From NCBI RefSeq assembly GCF_021049285.1, contig NZ_CP088017.1:124001-188000 (forward strand): a stretch of DNA of 64,000 bases. Direction: 5' to 3'. The stretch is from Ruania halotolerans. Lineage in GTDB: Bacteria; Actinomycetota; Actinomycetes; Actinomycetales; Beutenbergiaceae. The notes beneath the pieces are model-generated. The model made no database searches, was not told the DNA's origin, and worked only from the letters and a program-made list of their open reading frames with translations. Shown here piece by piece: positions 1-9,485 of the stretch. Each line of letters starts with the position of its first letter. Positions within the stretch are counted from its first letter, which is position 1. The position numbers and the translations under genes were made by a program.

Positions 1-871
1 ACCAGATGTCGAACCGGTCGGCCACGTGCGGGAACAGCGAGACCGCGAGCACGGCACCCGCAGCGAACATGAGCAGGCCGATCACGATCCAGCTCGCGCG
101 CTCGGTGGCCACGTACACCATCGCCACGAACAGGCCGAAGAACAACAGTGACGTGCCCAGGTCGCGTTCCACCACGAGTACGCCGATACAGGCAGCCCAT
201 GCCACCACCAGCGGGCCGAGATCGCGCAGGCGGGGCAGCTGCAGTCCGAGCACTTTCGGCCCCGCGAGGGTCAGCACATCGCGGTTGGTCACCAGATACC
301 CGGCGAAGAAGATCGCCAGCAGGATCTTCGCCAGTTCAGCGGGTTGGAAGGAGTAGGGCCCGAGTTGGATCCACAGTCGCGCACCGTTGATGGTCGAGCC
401 CAGGCCGGGCACCATCGGCAGCACCAGCAGGATGATGCCGGCCACCATGGCCGTGAAGGTGTAGCGCCGCAGGATCCGGTGATCGCGGATCACCACGATC
501 ACGAGCACCGCCAGGGTCACGCCGAGGATGGTCCAGATCAGTTGCCGCGGGCCGAACCCGGCGTCCTGTCCGCGAGCGGCCAGGCCGATGTCGATCCGGT
601 GGATCATCGCCAGGCCGATGCCGTTCAGGGCGAGGGCGAGCGGGAGCAGCAGGGGGTCGGCATGCCGGGCCCGCCACCGCACCACCAGATGCAGCACCAC
701 GGCCGTGGCCACCAGGGTGAGTGCGTACGGACCGAAGTTCTCCGGCAGCGCCTCACCGGTGTTCAGGCCCACCAGGGCGTACCCGCCGATACCCAGGGCC
801 AACGCGAGCAGGAAGAGCCACACCTCGGCGGCGCGCCCGGTGCGGATACGGCTCGGTGCCACGGTGGCCAT
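1..871 (-). CDS. rodA: RodA/FtsW family SEDS peptidoglycan polymerase (3' end outside window)
   Basis: Partial gene of about 290 visible codons running off the left edge. The product is a polytopic membrane protein that polymerises lipid II glycan strands during elongation, working with a class B penicillin-binding protein. Visible hallmarks are a string of hydrophobic segments and the SEDS signatures INGARLWIQLGPYSFQPAEL and ERDLGTSLLFF. The ATG overlaps the pstP stop codon by one base (TGATG), so the two genes are translationally coupled. The order fhaA-fhaB-pstP-rodA matches the conserved actinobacterial cluster, which favours RodA over FtsW. pbpA, pknA and pknB would be expected next, beyond the edge. 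Confidence 0.93.
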   Translation of the reverse strand, partial: MATVAPSRIRTGRAAEVWLFLLALALGIGGYALVGLNTGEALPENFGPYALTLVATAVVLHLVVRWRARHADPLLLPLALALNGIGLAMIHRIDIGLAARGQDAGFGPRQLIWTILGVTLAVLVIVVIRDHRILRRYTFTAMVAGIILLVLPMVPGLGSTINGARLWIQLGPYSFQPAELAKILLAIFFAGYLVTNRDVLTLAGPKVLGLQLPRLRDLGPLVVAWAACIGVLVVERDLGTSLLFFGLFVAMVYVATERASWIVIGLLMFAAGAVLAVSLFPHVADRFDIW

Positions 872-2211
872 CAGGTGAGCACCGCCGTCAGGAGAATGGG
901 TGGTTCGATCGCCGTGGGGCTGGCCGTGGCATCCTCACTGGGATCCTCTGATGGCTCTGACGGCTCTGACGGCTCAGCCGGCAGCTGCTCGCGCAACCCG
1001 GCCACGATCTCCTCTGCCTCGTCCAGACTGGTGGCCGCGATGTGACCGGCCACCCGGGAACGGGCGAAGGTGGGCAGATCGGCCATCGCCAGGTCGGTCA
1101 CTTCGTGGACGTCCGAGAGGGCGAGCGGGCCGAGCTCTTGGGGGATGCCCTGATAGATCACCACGTGCTCGCCGTCGGTGCCCACGTAGTACTGCGTCTG
1201 GGACCAGCGGTAGCCGATCGTCGCCGCACCGGCCAGCAGCGCCAGGACCACCACGGCGGAGATTCCCCAGCGCAGCACCTTGCGCAGCACCGGCTCAGGC
1301 GGGTCGATCGCGGCCAGGGCGTCGCGTTCAGTGCGCCCGCTCTCGTCCGTGCCCGCCTCCTCGCTCGGAGTGGCGCGAGTGAGTGCCGCCGCACGGGCCG
1401 CGGCCCCAGATCCGCCGCGGGTGGGTCGCTCGCGATCCACTGCCGCCGCGCCCACGATCTGGGGTGCCATCTCGGGCAGATCGGTGGTGTCGACCACGTC
1501 GGCCAGCACGATCGTGACGTTGTCCGGTCCACCGGCACGTAAGGCAAGATCGATGAGCTGGTCTGCGCATCGGCCGGGGTCGGCTTCGGCCCGCAGTGTC
1601 TCGGCAATCGTCTCGGTGGAGACGTAGGAGGAGAGCCCGTCCGAGCAGAGCAGCCAGCGGTCGTCCACACGCGCCTCGCGCACGGATTCGTCCAGAGTCG
1701 GAGCGGAGGGGTCGTCGCTGAGCACCCGCAACACCACAGATCGGCGGGGGTGTTCCTCGGCCTCCTCGGGCGTGATCTGGCCGGTCGAGACGAGGTGGTG
1801 CACGAGGGTGTGATCTTCGGTGACCTGCACCAACTCGCCCGCTCGGAGCAGATAGGCACGCGAATCGCCCACGTGCACCATCGCGAGCTTGCGGCCTGAA
1901 CGCAGGAGCGCGATCACCGTGGTGCCGAGCCCGTGCAGTTCAGGCCGCTGGGACGAATAGTGGACCAGGTCGCGGTGGGCGGCATCGACCGCGTGGCGGA
2001 GCTGGTCGAGCAGGTCGTCGCCGCCATGGGCCTCGCCGTCCAGTGCCGCCAGATGTGCGACTGCCACTGAGGAAGCGATGTCGCCCCCAGCGGGACCGCC
2101 CATACCGTCGGCGAGTACGAGCAACTGGGGGCCGGCATAGCCGGAGTCCTGGTTGACGGAACGGACCAGACCCACATCGGAGCGGGCCGCGTATCTCAGT
2201 GCGACGGACAC
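871..2211 (-). CDS. pstP: PstP-type PP2C Ser/Thr protein phosphatase
   Basis: 446-residue membrane-anchored phosphatase that reverses PknA/PknB-type phosphorylation in cell growth and division. The N-terminal PP2C domain (about residues 5-235) carries the metal-binding motif DGMGG at 35-39, then VHVGDSRAYL, CSDGLSSYV and GGPDNVT. A basic and acidic linker follows, then one transmembrane helix near residues 308-330 and a short C-terminal domain. The extreme C terminus is a low-complexity Ser/Glu/Pro run (repeated SEPSE). It starts 6 bases after the fhaB stop and overlaps rodA. Length and topology match actinobacterial PstP. Confidence 0.95.
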   Translation of the reverse strand: MSVALRYAARSDVGLVRSVNQDSGYAGPQLLVLADGMGGPAGGDIASSVAVAHLAALDGEAHGGDDLLDQLRHAVDAAHRDLVHYSSQRPELHGLGTTVIALLRSGRKLAMVHVGDSRAYLLRAGELVQVTEDHTLVHHLVSTGQITPEEAEEHPRRSVVLRVLSDDPSAPTLDESVREARVDDRWLLCSDGLSSYVSTETIAETLRAEADPGRCADQLIDLALRAGGPDNVTIVLADVVDTTDLPEMAPQIVGAAAVDRERPTRGGSGAAARAAALTRATPSEEAGTDESGRTERDALAAIDPPEPVLRKVLRWGISAVVVLALLAGAATIGYRWSQTQYYVGTDGEHVVIYQGIPQELGPLALSDVHEVTDLAMADLPTFARSRVAGHIAATSLDEAEEIVAGLREQLPAEPSEPSEPSEDPSEDATASPTAIEPPILLTAVLT

Positions 2212-2217
2212 GCCCGG

Positions 2218-2712
2218 CTACCGCTGCAGCTCGATGACGGTCTGACCGATGCGGATCGGGGTGCCCACCCCGACCGGAACGGCCTCGCCCACCCGAGTGG
2301 ACCCGAGGTAGGTGCCGTTGCGCGAGCCCAGATCCTCCACCCACCACTGACCCTCGCCGGGGAAGATCCGTGCGTGCCGACCCGAGCAGTAGTCGTCGTC
2401 GAGAATGAGCGTGCAGCCGGGAGCGCGGCCGATCAACACGGCCGTGCTGCTGAGCTGCAACGTGGTGCCGTTCAACGGTCCCGCGGTCACGCGTAGGCGA
2501 GAGGGTGTCCCCTTGCCGCGCTGCTGGGCCTGGCCGGCCGGCGGAGCGGGCGGGCCGGGAGTGCGGCTCTCGGGCTTGCTCAGGACCGACCCTCGGGCGA
2601 GTACCCGGGTGCCGAAGACGTCCCGGCGGAGTACACCGATGGCGGAGAGCACCAGGAGCCACAGCAGGGCCAGGTAGCCCACTCGGAGCAGGGTGACGAT
2701 CAACTCACTCAT
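2218..2712 (-). CDS. fhaB: FHA-domain membrane protein FhaB (FipA-like)
   Basis: 164-residue protein with one N-terminal transmembrane helix (about residues 3-25) followed by a linker and a C-terminal forkhead-associated domain (about 85-160). FHA landmarks visible are IGRAPGC, CSGRHARI and DLGSRNGTYL, the loops that bind phosphothreonine. In actinobacteria FhaB is a docking protein for Ser/Thr-kinase-phosphorylated division and cell-wall partners. It sits directly upstream of pstP with a 6-base gap, in the expected operon order. Confidence 0.93.
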   Translation of the reverse strand: MSELIVTLLRVGYLALLWLLVLSAIGVLRRDVFGTRVLARGSVLSKPESRTPGPPAPPAGQAQQRGKGTPSRLRVTAGPLNGTTLQLSSTAVLIGRAPGCTLILDDDYCSGRHARIFPGEGQWWVEDLGSRNGTYLGSTRVGEAVPVGVGTPIRIGQTVIELQR

Positions 2713-2861
2713 GCGATGCCCTCTGGTGTGCCACTGCCTGCACCGCGCTCGCGGAGAGGAGGCAGGTTCGCGCGTTCGAGTGAGGGCGCAACGTGCCGCG
2801 GACAGGGGACGTGGCCTCGGAGCGACGTGCGAGCGGCCATCCGAAAATCACTCACCGCGCC

Positions 2862-3569
2862 TCACCGGGCGTCGTCCTCATCCGCGCCGGACCAGAACAT
2901 GATCCGGGTGCGGCCGATGGTCAGGGTGTTGCCGTCCACGAGCGTGGCCGCATCCACGTGATGGCCCTCCACGTACGTGCCATTCGTGGAGCCCAGGTCG
3001 GTGGCCACCACCCCGTCGATGGTGATCCGGATCTCCAGGTGGCGCCGGGAGACTCCGGTGTCGTCGACGATGATGTCGGCCTCGGAGCCTCGCCCGATCA
3101 CGGTGACCGGCCCGGTGAGCAGGTATCGCTGGCCGTCGATGTCCAGGATCGGGTGGCGGCGGCTGGGTCGATCCGTGGTGGCAGGGGCGACGGTGCCGCG
3201 TTTGGAGGAGGAGCGCACCCGGAACCGGCCCGGTTCGAGATCCTCGGCCTGGTCGAACTGCACATCCACCGGGCCAACGAACACGTAGTGCTGACTTGAG
3301 GCATGATCCGTGGCGGCGGTGATCATCTCCTCCGCCATCGCCTCTTCACCCCAGTCGAGCATCTGCTCGTAGTCTTTCCCGGCGAGCTCGATGGTGAACG
3401 TGTTCGGCACCACGGTGCGGCCCCGGGAGAGCGCGGCGGTGCGCTCATCCATATCCCGGCGGATGGCGCTGGCGATCTCCACGGGTTTGAGATCGGAACG
3501 GAACGCTTTGGCGAACGCATTGTTCACGACGCGCTCGACGCCCTTCTCGAAACGGTCGAGAACTCCCAC
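2862..3569 (-). CDS. fhaA: FhaA: DUF3662 plus FHA domain protein
   Basis: 235-residue protein with an N-terminal DUF3662/FhaA-N domain (about 1-125) and a C-terminal FHA domain (about 150-228; IGRGSEAD, SRRHLEI, DLGSTNGTYVEG). In mycobacteria FhaA binds phosphorylated MviN and restrains peptidoglycan synthesis. I chose the GTG at 3569 because the protein then begins VGVLDRFEKGVE, like other FhaA N termini, and a GGAGGT ribosome site lies about 6 bases upstream. The frame stays open far upstream through the tRNA region, but that extension has no homology character. The middle linker is shorter than in mycobacterial FhaA. Confidence 0.92.
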   Translation of the reverse strand: MGVLDRFEKGVERVVNNAFAKAFRSDLKPVEIASAIRRDMDERTAALSRGRTVVPNTFTIELAGKDYEQMLDWGEEAMAEEMITAATDHASSQHYVFVGPVDVQFDQAEDLEPGRFRVRSSSKRGTVAPATTDRPSRRHPILDIDGQRYLLTGPVTVIGRGSEADIIVDDTGVSRRHLEIRITIDGVVATDLGSTNGTYVEGHHVDAATLVDGNTLTIGRTRIMFWSGADEDDAR

Positions 3570-3856
3570 AGCGCACCTCCTCACTCGTCTCGCTGGATCC
3601 GACCCTGGCGGCGACCGCCCCGAGGACTCAGGCTCAGGGCCGTCGGCGGACACGGTTCTACCCTGGAATCGTATGCTGTTCCGCGCGCCCGCGGGGTCAG
3701 GCGTGCCGACTGAGTGCCGTCGCTGCACGTGCGCCGGGAAGATAGCCGACCCGCTGTGGCCCACGCCACGACGGGCAGATTCGCCGACGGTGCTGCGGAT
3801 CGTGTAGCCTTGACGACGGTGTTGACCCGCCGCTGCGGCGGCCAAATCACCAGCTC

Positions 3857-3940
3857 GCGCGAGTGGCGGAATAGGCAGACGCGCACGGTTCAGGTCCGTG
3901 TGCCCGAAAGGGCGTGGGGGTTCAACTCCCCCCTCGCGCA
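3857..3940 (+). tRNA. tRNA-Leu (anticodon CAG)
   Basis: Class II tRNA with a 7-bp acceptor stem GCGCGAG/CTCGCGC, a D arm, an anticodon stem CACGG/CCGTG enclosing the loop TTCAGGT (anticodon CAG), a long variable arm GCCCGAAAGGGC and a TTCAA T-loop in the stem GGGGG/CCCCC. The discriminator is A3940. The next bases are CCG, so the CCA tail is not encoded and must be added enzymatically, as is common in actinobacteria. Confidence 0.95.
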
Positions 3941-3949
3941 CCGAGCGAC

Positions 3950-3982
3950 AAGGCGGAATCCCGATGCACGGGATTCCGCCTT
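3950..3982 (+). terminator. Hairpin terminator after tRNA-Leu
   Basis: Perfect 13-bp stem: arm AAGGCGGAATCCC (3950-3962), 7-base loop, arm GGGATTCCGCCTT (3970-3982). It begins 9 bases after the tRNA 3' end. The T tract is short, but stem strength and position fit termination of the tRNA transcript. Confidence 0.8.
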
Positions 3983-4149
3983 CGCCATCTGGTGGACACC
4001 TCACCGACTCGTATGGGCGCGACTCGCCGGGCAGAGCCACGGCATCGTGGTGGCTGCACACTCTCCGAGAACGACGACGGCGACATCTGTCTCTACCTCG
4101 TAATCGCCACAGCCCCCATTTCCGGGCGTTGGTGCGGAGGATGGAGTGC

Positions 4150-4791
4150 ATGAGAACCAGACTGATCCTCGCGGCTTCGATGGCCGCGACCAGCCTCCTG
4201 CTCGCCGGGTGCGGCTCCTCCGGCGACTCCGAAGAGCCCATGGGCGAGACCATGACCTCCGCTGAGGAGACCACCGCCGGCGACATGGCCGAGGAGACGG
4301 CCTCTGACGAGGCGTCGGATGAACCGATGGGCGATGACGCCTCCTCCGGTGACACGGCGGGCGAGGATACGAGTGGCGAGTCCATGGCCACCCCGGAGCT
4401 GCTCACCTTCACTGCCACCACAGTGGACGGTGCGGAATTCGACGGCGCCAGCCTCGCCGGAAGTCCCGCCGTCCTGTGGTTCTGGGCACCGTGGTGCCCC
4501 ACCTGCCGGGCACAGATCCCGAATGTGACGTCCCTCGGTGAGCAGTACGCCGGCGAGGTCGCCGTCGTCGGTGTGGGTGGCCTGGATAGCGCTGAGGCCA
4601 TCGCCGACCTTGCTGCCGAGATCCCGAACGTGCAGCACCTCGTGGATGACGAAGGCGAGGTGTGGAGCCATTTCGGCATCACCCAGCAGAGTACGTTCGT
4701 GGTGCTCGACGCTCACGGTGAGATCGTGGATGAGGGCAGCCTTTCCGACGACCAGTTGAACACCACAGTGGCCGAGCTCGCCGACGCATGA
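4150..4791 (+). CDS. TlpA/ResA-like thioredoxin-fold lipoprotein
   Basis: 213-residue exported thiol-disulfide protein. A lipoprotein signal ends in LLAGC with the lipidated Cys at 21. A linker of about 55 residues follows that is very rich in Glu, Asp, Ser, Thr and Met, then a thioredoxin domain with WCPTC active-site cysteines at 116 and 119. It overlaps ccdA by four bases (ATGA), so it is the likely partner of CcdA, with electrons passing from CcdA to this protein outside the membrane. It resembles mycobacterial Mpt53/DsbF-type proteins. GGAGG at 4136-4140 supports this start; an in-frame ATG at 4141 is the alternative. The substrate is unknown. Confidence 0.88.
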   Translation: MRTRLILAASMAATSLLLAGCGSSGDSEEPMGETMTSAEETTAGDMAEETASDEASDEPMGDDASSGDTAGEDTSGESMATPELLTFTATTVDGAEFDGASLAGSPAVLWFWAPWCPTCRAQIPNVTSLGEQYAGEVAVVGVGGLDSAEAIADLAAEIPNVQHLVDDEGEVWSHFGITQQSTFVVLDAHGEIVDEGSLSDDQLNTTVAELADA

Positions 4792-5657
4792 TCGCCGGGG
4801 TGGACGCGTCCGCGATCGCGCTGGCGCTGGGAGCAGGACTGGTGGCGGCGGTGAACCCGTGCGGCTTCGCCCTGCTGCCGGCCTATCTCTCGCTGTTCGT
4901 GATCAAGGATGCTCCGCCCACCCGGCGCGGCGCCGTGCTTCGGGCGCTGCGCGCCAGCCTGGCGCTCACCATCGGCTTCTCGGCGGTGTTCGTCACCTTC
5001 GGGCTCGTGATCGCGCCGGTCGCGGCCGGGATCCAGGCCTACCTGCCGGTCTTCACCGTCGCCCTGGGCCTGGCCCTGCTTGCGGTCGGGTTCTGGGTGG
5101 CCCTGGGCCGCGCGCTTCCCAGCCTCCGGCTGCCTCGCCGGAAGGGAACGGCCCCGCCGCCGGTCACCGCGACGTGGCGCTCCATGATCGGCTTCGGCGC
5201 CTCCTATGCGGTGGCCTCCATCGGCTGCACGATCGCTCCGTTCCTGGCCGTGGTGGTCACCGCGTTCCGCTCTGACTCGGCTGCCGCCGGGCTCGTCCTG
5301 TTCGTGCTCTACGCGCTCGGGATGGGTGTGACCGTGGCGGTTGCAGCCACGGCCACAGCGCTCGCCCGGCGCGGTCTGGTCGGCTCGATGCGACGGATGG
5401 GTGCTGGCCTGCCCCGAATCGCCGGAGCGGTCCTTGCCATCGCCGGGGCATACGTGGCCTGGTACGGAATCTGGGAACTGCGGGTGCTGCACGCCGGCGC
5501 CGGCCCAGACCCCATCGTGGACGCCGCCGCCTCCGTGCAGCGCGTACTCGCCGATGCTGCCGAACAGCTGGGTCTGATCGGCCTCGGTATCGCCCTGGTC
5601 GCTCTCGTTGCGTTCGCGCTCATCCGCCGACGACGCAGGGAACCTGCCGCGGACTGA
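4788..5657 (+). CDS. ccdA: CcdA-type membrane thiol reductant carrier
   Basis: 289-residue polytopic protein of the CcdA/DsbD-transmembrane family. It carries reducing equivalents from cytoplasmic thioredoxin across the membrane to extracytoplasmic thiol proteins. The two conserved cysteines sit in NPCGFALLPAYLSLF (C25) and SIGCTIAPF (C147), each inside a hydrophobic segment. It is coupled to the preceding thioredoxin lipoprotein by ATGA overlap. No cytochrome c maturation genes (ccsA, ccsB) are nearby, so a general thiol-reducing role is as likely as cytochrome c biogenesis. The C terminus is a basic tail. Confidence 0.93.
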   Translation: MIAGVDASAIALALGAGLVAAVNPCGFALLPAYLSLFVIKDAPPTRRGAVLRALRASLALTIGFSAVFVTFGLVIAPVAAGIQAYLPVFTVALGLALLAVGFWVALGRALPSLRLPRRKGTAPPPVTATWRSMIGFGASYAVASIGCTIAPFLAVVVTAFRSDSAAAGLVLFVLYALGMGVTVAVAATATALARRGLVGSMRRMGAGLPRIAGAVLAIAGAYVAWYGIWELRVLHAGAGPDPIVDAAASVQRVLADAAEQLGLIGLGIALVALVAFALIRRRRREPAAD

Positions 5658-5943
5658 GCACGTTCATCCCCGGGCCCCGACGGGGCAGGGGGTCTTCTGC
5701 CGCGTCACGGCACGGTGGCCTCACCGCACTCTGGCCGCACCGCACTGCTGCCTCATGGCGCTGGCCGCACTGTGACGGGCCTGCGCAGGTGCCCCGGCTG
5801 CTGAGCGCAACAGGTCGTGGACAACCCGCGTTTGCCGACTCTTCATCTTCTCGTGGCCGTTCCGTCCATGAAATAGCCCTAGTCTGGTCGCATCGTCCAG
5901 ACGCCACACAGTCGGCATCCCTCCACCCGAAAGGCCTCGATCC

Positions 5944-6954
5944 ATGCGCAAGAGGATGATCGCGCCCGCCCTCGCTGCCACCGCGGCGCTCGCGCTCGCA
6001 GGCTGCAGTGCCGACGACGACGGCGGTTCCGGTTCCAGCGCCGAAGGCGAGTGGCCCGAGGAAATCACCCTGTCCTTGGTGCCCTCCGTCGAGGGGGAAG
6101 ACCTCGCCGAGGCACTCGACCCGCTCACCACCTATCTTTCAGAGGGGCTCGGCATCACCGTCGAAGGTGTCGTTGCCACCGATTACGCCGCCACCGTCGA
6201 GGCGCTCGGCGCCGGTCAGGCCCAGGTGCTGATCACCGATGCCGGCTCGCTGTACAACGCGATGGAGCAGTACGACGCCGAACTCATCCTGCGCGATGTG
6301 CGATTCGGCGCCACCTCCTACGCCTCGATCGCGATGACCAACAACCCGGACAAGTACTGCGCCGGTGACGTGGTCACGGCGACCTACGGCGCCACCGGGG
6401 ATGAGCTCTCCTACTGCAACGGCACCGAGGCAGGACCGGAGGCCGCCGGCCAGGGACCCGCCGGGCTGGAGGCGCTCGCCACCATCGACGACGGCACGCA
6501 GGTGGCCCTGCAGGCCGCCACCTCCCCGGCCGGGTACCAGTACCCGATCGTGGCGATGCGTGAGCAGGGCATCGACACCGACGCCGGCATCGTGCAGATC
6601 CCGGTGGAGGGCAACAACAACGCCGTGCTCGCGGTCGAGAACGGTGATGCCGAGGTGGGCTTCGCCTATTGGGACGCCCGCTCCACGGTCATCGAAGAAG
6701 CTCCGGACGTGGCCGAGAACGCCGTGGTGTTCGCCTACACCGAGATGATCCCGAACGGTGGCGTGGCCGTCACTCCGGATCTGCCGGAGGACCTCACCGC
6801 CGAGCTGACCGCTGTGATGGACGAGTACGCGGACTCCTCCGAGGAGGCGGCGTCAGTCATGTTCGATCTGGTCGGCCTCTCGGACTGGACCGCAGAGACC
6901 GAGGAGGAGCAGATCACCCGGTACGGCGAAATCCTCGCCGAGTTCAGCCAGTGA
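5944..6954 (+). CDS. phnD: PhnD-type substrate-binding lipoprotein
   Basis: 336-residue extracellular binding protein of the phosphate/phosphite/phosphonate (PhnD) family. The lipoprotein signal ends LALAGC with Cys 21. The mature part shows the family pattern: KIGLVPS-like opening ([18 protein letters not shown]), [20 protein letters not shown] and, near the end, [15 protein letters not shown]. It is the first gene of a five-gene run with its ATPase and two permeases. The ligand could be a phosphonate, phosphite or related oxyanion; sequence alone does not decide. No phosphonate-cleaving genes are in the window. Confidence 0.88.
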   Translation: MRKRMIAPALAATAALALAGCSADDDGGSGSSAEGEWPEEITLSLVPSVEGEDLAEALDPLTTYLSEGLGITVEGVVATDYAATVEALGAGQAQVLITDAGSLYNAMEQYDAELILRDVRFGATSYASIAMTNNPDKYCAGDVVTATYGATGDELSYCNGTEAGPEAAGQGPAGLEALATIDDGTQVALQAATSPAGYQYPIVAMREQGIDTDAGIVQIPVEGNNNAVLAVENGDAEVGFAYWDARSTVIEEAPDVAENAVVFAYTEMIPNGGVAVTPDLPEDLTAELTAVMDEYADSSEEAASVMFDLVGLSDWTAETEEEQITRYGEILAEFSQ

Positions 6955-7787
6955 CGGCGGAGCCCCCACAGGTGGGCACCTCACCCACGAGCGCGGCGGC
7001 CGCCTCGGCCGCCGCGCCCTGGCCCATCTCGCTACAGAACGTCACGGTCACCTACCCCAACGGCACCCGAGCTTTGACGGATGTGTCGGTGCAGATCGAG
7101 CCGGGCGAGATCGTCTCCGTCGTCGGCCTCTCCGGATCGGGCAAGTCCACCCTGATCCGCACCATCAACGGGCTTGTCCCGGTGACCTCGGGCAGTGTGA
7201 GCGTCGGTGGGCACGATGTCGCCCGGGCGCGCGGACGAGCTCTGCGGGAACTGCGCGGGCACATCGGAATGATCTTCCAGGGCTTCAACCTCGCCGACCG
7301 GATCAGCGTGCTCGACAACGTGCTCGTCGGACGGTTCGCCCACACACCCAGCTACCGCACGCTGCTCAGGCTCACCAGCAAGGCCGACAAGCAGCTAGCC
7401 CTGCACGCACTGGACTCCGTCGGCATGATCGAGAAGGTCTGGACCCGGGCAGGCTCACTCTCCGGCGGTCAGAAGCAGCGGGTCGCCATCGCGCGAGCGC
7501 TCACGCAGCAACCCTCGGTGATGCTCGCGGACGAGCCGGTGGCCAGCCTCGATCCGCCGACGGCGCACGCCGTCATGAGCGATCTGGCCCGAACCAGCAC
7601 CGAACGCGGCCTGACCGTGATCATCAACATCCACCTGATGGATCTGGCCCGGCAATACACCAATCGGATGATCGGCCTGCGCGGCGGCGAGCTGGTCTAC
7701 GACGGTCCGGCGGCGGATGCCACTGATGCCGACTTCGAGGAGATCTACGGCCGACCCATCCGGAGCCGGGACCGGCTCGGGACCTGA
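6951..7787 (+). CDS. phnC: PhnC-type ABC transporter ATPase
   Basis: 278-residue ATPase that powers the PhnDCE importer. The Walker A motif GLSGSGKST, the Q loop, the signature [15 protein letters not shown] and Walker [14 protein letters not shown] are all intact, followed by a typical H-loop region ([10 protein letters not shown]). The frame is open upstream, but a GTG at 6951 overlaps the phnD stop (GTGA), giving a normal-length protein with an Ala-rich N-terminal extension of about 25 residues. Confidence 0.92.
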   Translation: MTAEPPQVGTSPTSAAAASAAAPWPISLQNVTVTYPNGTRALTDVSVQIEPGEIVSVVGLSGSGKSTLIRTINGLVPVTSGSVSVGGHDVARARGRALRELRGHIGMIFQGFNLADRISVLDNVLVGRFAHTPSYRTLLRLTSKADKQLALHALDSVGMIEKVWTRAGSLSGGQKQRVAIARALTQQPSVMLADEPVASLDPPTAHAVMSDLARTSTERGLTVIINIHLMDLARQYTNRMIGLRGGELVYDGPAADATDADFEEIYGRPIRSRDRLGT

Positions 7788-7791
7788 ACCG

Positions 7792-8622
7792 ATGAGCGAT
7801 ACGACCACTCTCGCGAACCCGGGCGGCCCGGCGCTGCACCTGCCCGCGCGACCACGCCGGCCGTGGCGCACGGCGGGGATCGTGGCCGTGCTGTGCATCT
7901 TCACGGCGCTCACCTGCCTCCCGGCGATCGGCGGCGTGGAGATCGACCTGGCCGCCATCACGCGCAACTGGTCCAACGGTGCGGACAAGATGGGCCAACT
8001 GCTCCGGCCGGACTTCGCCTTCCTGCCCCGCACCATCGGCCCGATGCTGGAGACGCTGGCCATGGCCGTGGCCGGAGCAGCATTCGCCGCCGTCATCTCC
8101 ATCCCGCTCACGCTCGCGGCCGCACGACCCAGCAACCCCAACCCCCTCACCCGCCAGCTGGTCCGGTTCCTGGTCAACGTGGACCGCGCCGTGCCGGACC
8201 TCGTCTTCGCCACCGTGCTGGTCGCGATGGTCGGCGTCGGCACCCTTCCCGGTTTCCTGACGCTCCTGCTCTTCGACATCGGCGTGGTGGTCAAGCTGGT
8301 CTCCGAGGCCGTCGAGGCGGCCGACCACCCCTACCTCGAGGCCGGCAAGGCAGCAGGAGGGACGCAGACCCAGCTCAACCAGGCCACCGTGCTGCCGCAA
8401 TCATGGTCGCTGCTGGCCAATCAATGGCTGTACTCGCTCGAGCTGAACGTCCGGATCTCGGCAATCCTGGGCATCGTCGGCGCGGGCGGTATCGGGCGAC
8501 TGCTGGATGAACGCCGCGGCTTCTACGCCTACGACGACGTCTCGGTGATCATCCTGGAGATCCTGGTTGTGGTGATCATCATCGAGATGTGCTCGACTGC
8601 GCTCCGGAAGCGGCTCCGATGA
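7792..8622 (+). CDS. phnE: PhnE-type ABC transporter permease 1
   Basis: 276-residue inner-membrane permease of the phosphonate/phosphite importer. The ATG at 7792 starts 4 bases after the phnC stop. Several transmembrane segments are visible, and the EAA-loop region reads EAVEAADHPYLEAGKAAGGT. The C-terminal core motif ILGIVGAGGIGRLLDE is characteristic of PhnE proteins. It forms a heterodimer candidate with the following permease, to which it is coupled by ATGA overlap. Confidence 0.9.
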   Translation: MSDTTTLANPGGPALHLPARPRRPWRTAGIVAVLCIFTALTCLPAIGGVEIDLAAITRNWSNGADKMGQLLRPDFAFLPRTIGPMLETLAMAVAGAAFAAVISIPLTLAAARPSNPNPLTRQLVRFLVNVDRAVPDLVFATVLVAMVGVGTLPGFLTLLLFDIGVVVKLVSEAVEAADHPYLEAGKAAGGTQTQLNQATVLPQSWSLLANQWLYSLELNVRISAILGIVGAGGIGRLLDERRGFYAYDDVSVIILEILVVVIIIEMCSTALRKRLR

Positions 8623-9485
8623 GCGGGGTGGCGCAGCGCTCCGCCCAGCAGGCGCCGATGAGCGAGCCGGTGGAACTCCGGGTACCCCCACGGCCCGCAC
8701 GCGCAGTGGCGACGCTGACGGCGGTGGTGGTGGGCGCCGTCGTGCTGGCCTCCACGGCGGGCCTGAACATCGCGTGGACCGAACTCGGCGACGTGCCGGG
8801 GCGGGTGGCCGAGTACCTGCGGCTGATGTTCGCCGAGCCGAACTGGGAGAAGCTGCCGCGCGCACTGTTCGAGACCTGGCGCTCCATCTCGATGGCGTGG
8901 CTCGGCGCCATCGGCTGCGTGGTGATCTCCATCCCGCTCGGGATGCTCGCGGCCCAGGGAGTGGGGCCCGCGTGGCTGCGCCTGGTGCTGCGGGGAATCT
9001 TCGCCGTGATCCGCGCCGTGCCCGAGGTGATCATCGCTCTCGTGCTGCTCACGGTCACCGGGCTCACCCCGTTCACCGGGGCACTCGCACTGGGCATCGC
9101 CGGAATCGGGACGCAGTCCAAGTGGGTCTACGAGACGATCGAGTCCGCACCGACCGGTGCCACCGAGGCCGTCCGCGCCGCCGGGGGTTCCACGGCGGAG
9201 GTCGCGAGGTGGGCGCTCTGGCCGGCGGTGGCCCCGGCGCTGACGTCCTTCGCGCTGTACCGTGTCGAGATCAACATCCGCACCTCCGCCGTGCTCGGTC
9301 TGGTCGGTGCGGGTGGCATCGGTTCGATGCTGTCCAACTACACCAACTTCCGCGAATGGGACACGGTCGGGATGTTGCTCATCGTGGTGGTGGTGATCAC
9401 CATGATGTTCGACCTGATCTCCGGCTCGATCCGCCGGCGCATCATGGAGGGAGCACGTGTCCGTGACGTGGACAGGACCCGCTGA
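8619..9485 (+). CDS. phnE: PhnE-type ABC transporter permease 2
   Basis: 288-residue second permease, paralogous to the upstream one. It shares the same C-terminal core (VLGLVGAGGIGSMLSNY), an EAA-type loop (ESAPTGATEAVRAAGGS) and multiple hydrophobic spans. It starts at ATG 8619 inside the stop of the first permease. Two tandem PhnE copies are common in actinobacterial PhnCDE systems. Its last 29 bases overlap the regulator gene that follows. Confidence 0.9.
   Translation: MSGVAQRSAQQAPMSEPVELRVPPRPARAVATLTAVVVGAVVLASTAGLNIAWTELGDVPGRVAEYLRLMFAEPNWEKLPRALFETWRSISMAWLGAIGCVVISIPLGMLAAQGVGPAWLRLVLRGIFAVIRAVPEVIIALVLLTVTGLTPFTGALALGIAGIGTQSKWVYETIESAPTGATEAVRAAGGSTAEVARWALWPAVAPALTSFALYRVEINIRTSAVLGLVGAGGIGSMLSNYTNFREWDTVGMLLIVVVVITMMFDLISGSIRRRIMEGARVRDVDRTR

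Noticed and set aside
3570-4682. Upstream extension of the fhaA frame through the tRNA region
   Set aside because: It would read through the complement of tRNA-Leu and the thioredoxin gene. FhaA homologues start where the GTG at 3569 does, with a good ribosome site.
5658-5943. Riboswitch or phosphate-regulon box upstream of phnD
   Set aside because: No recognisable riboswitch core or PHO-box direct repeats; only short GC hairpins and a weak TAGTCT -10-like sequence.
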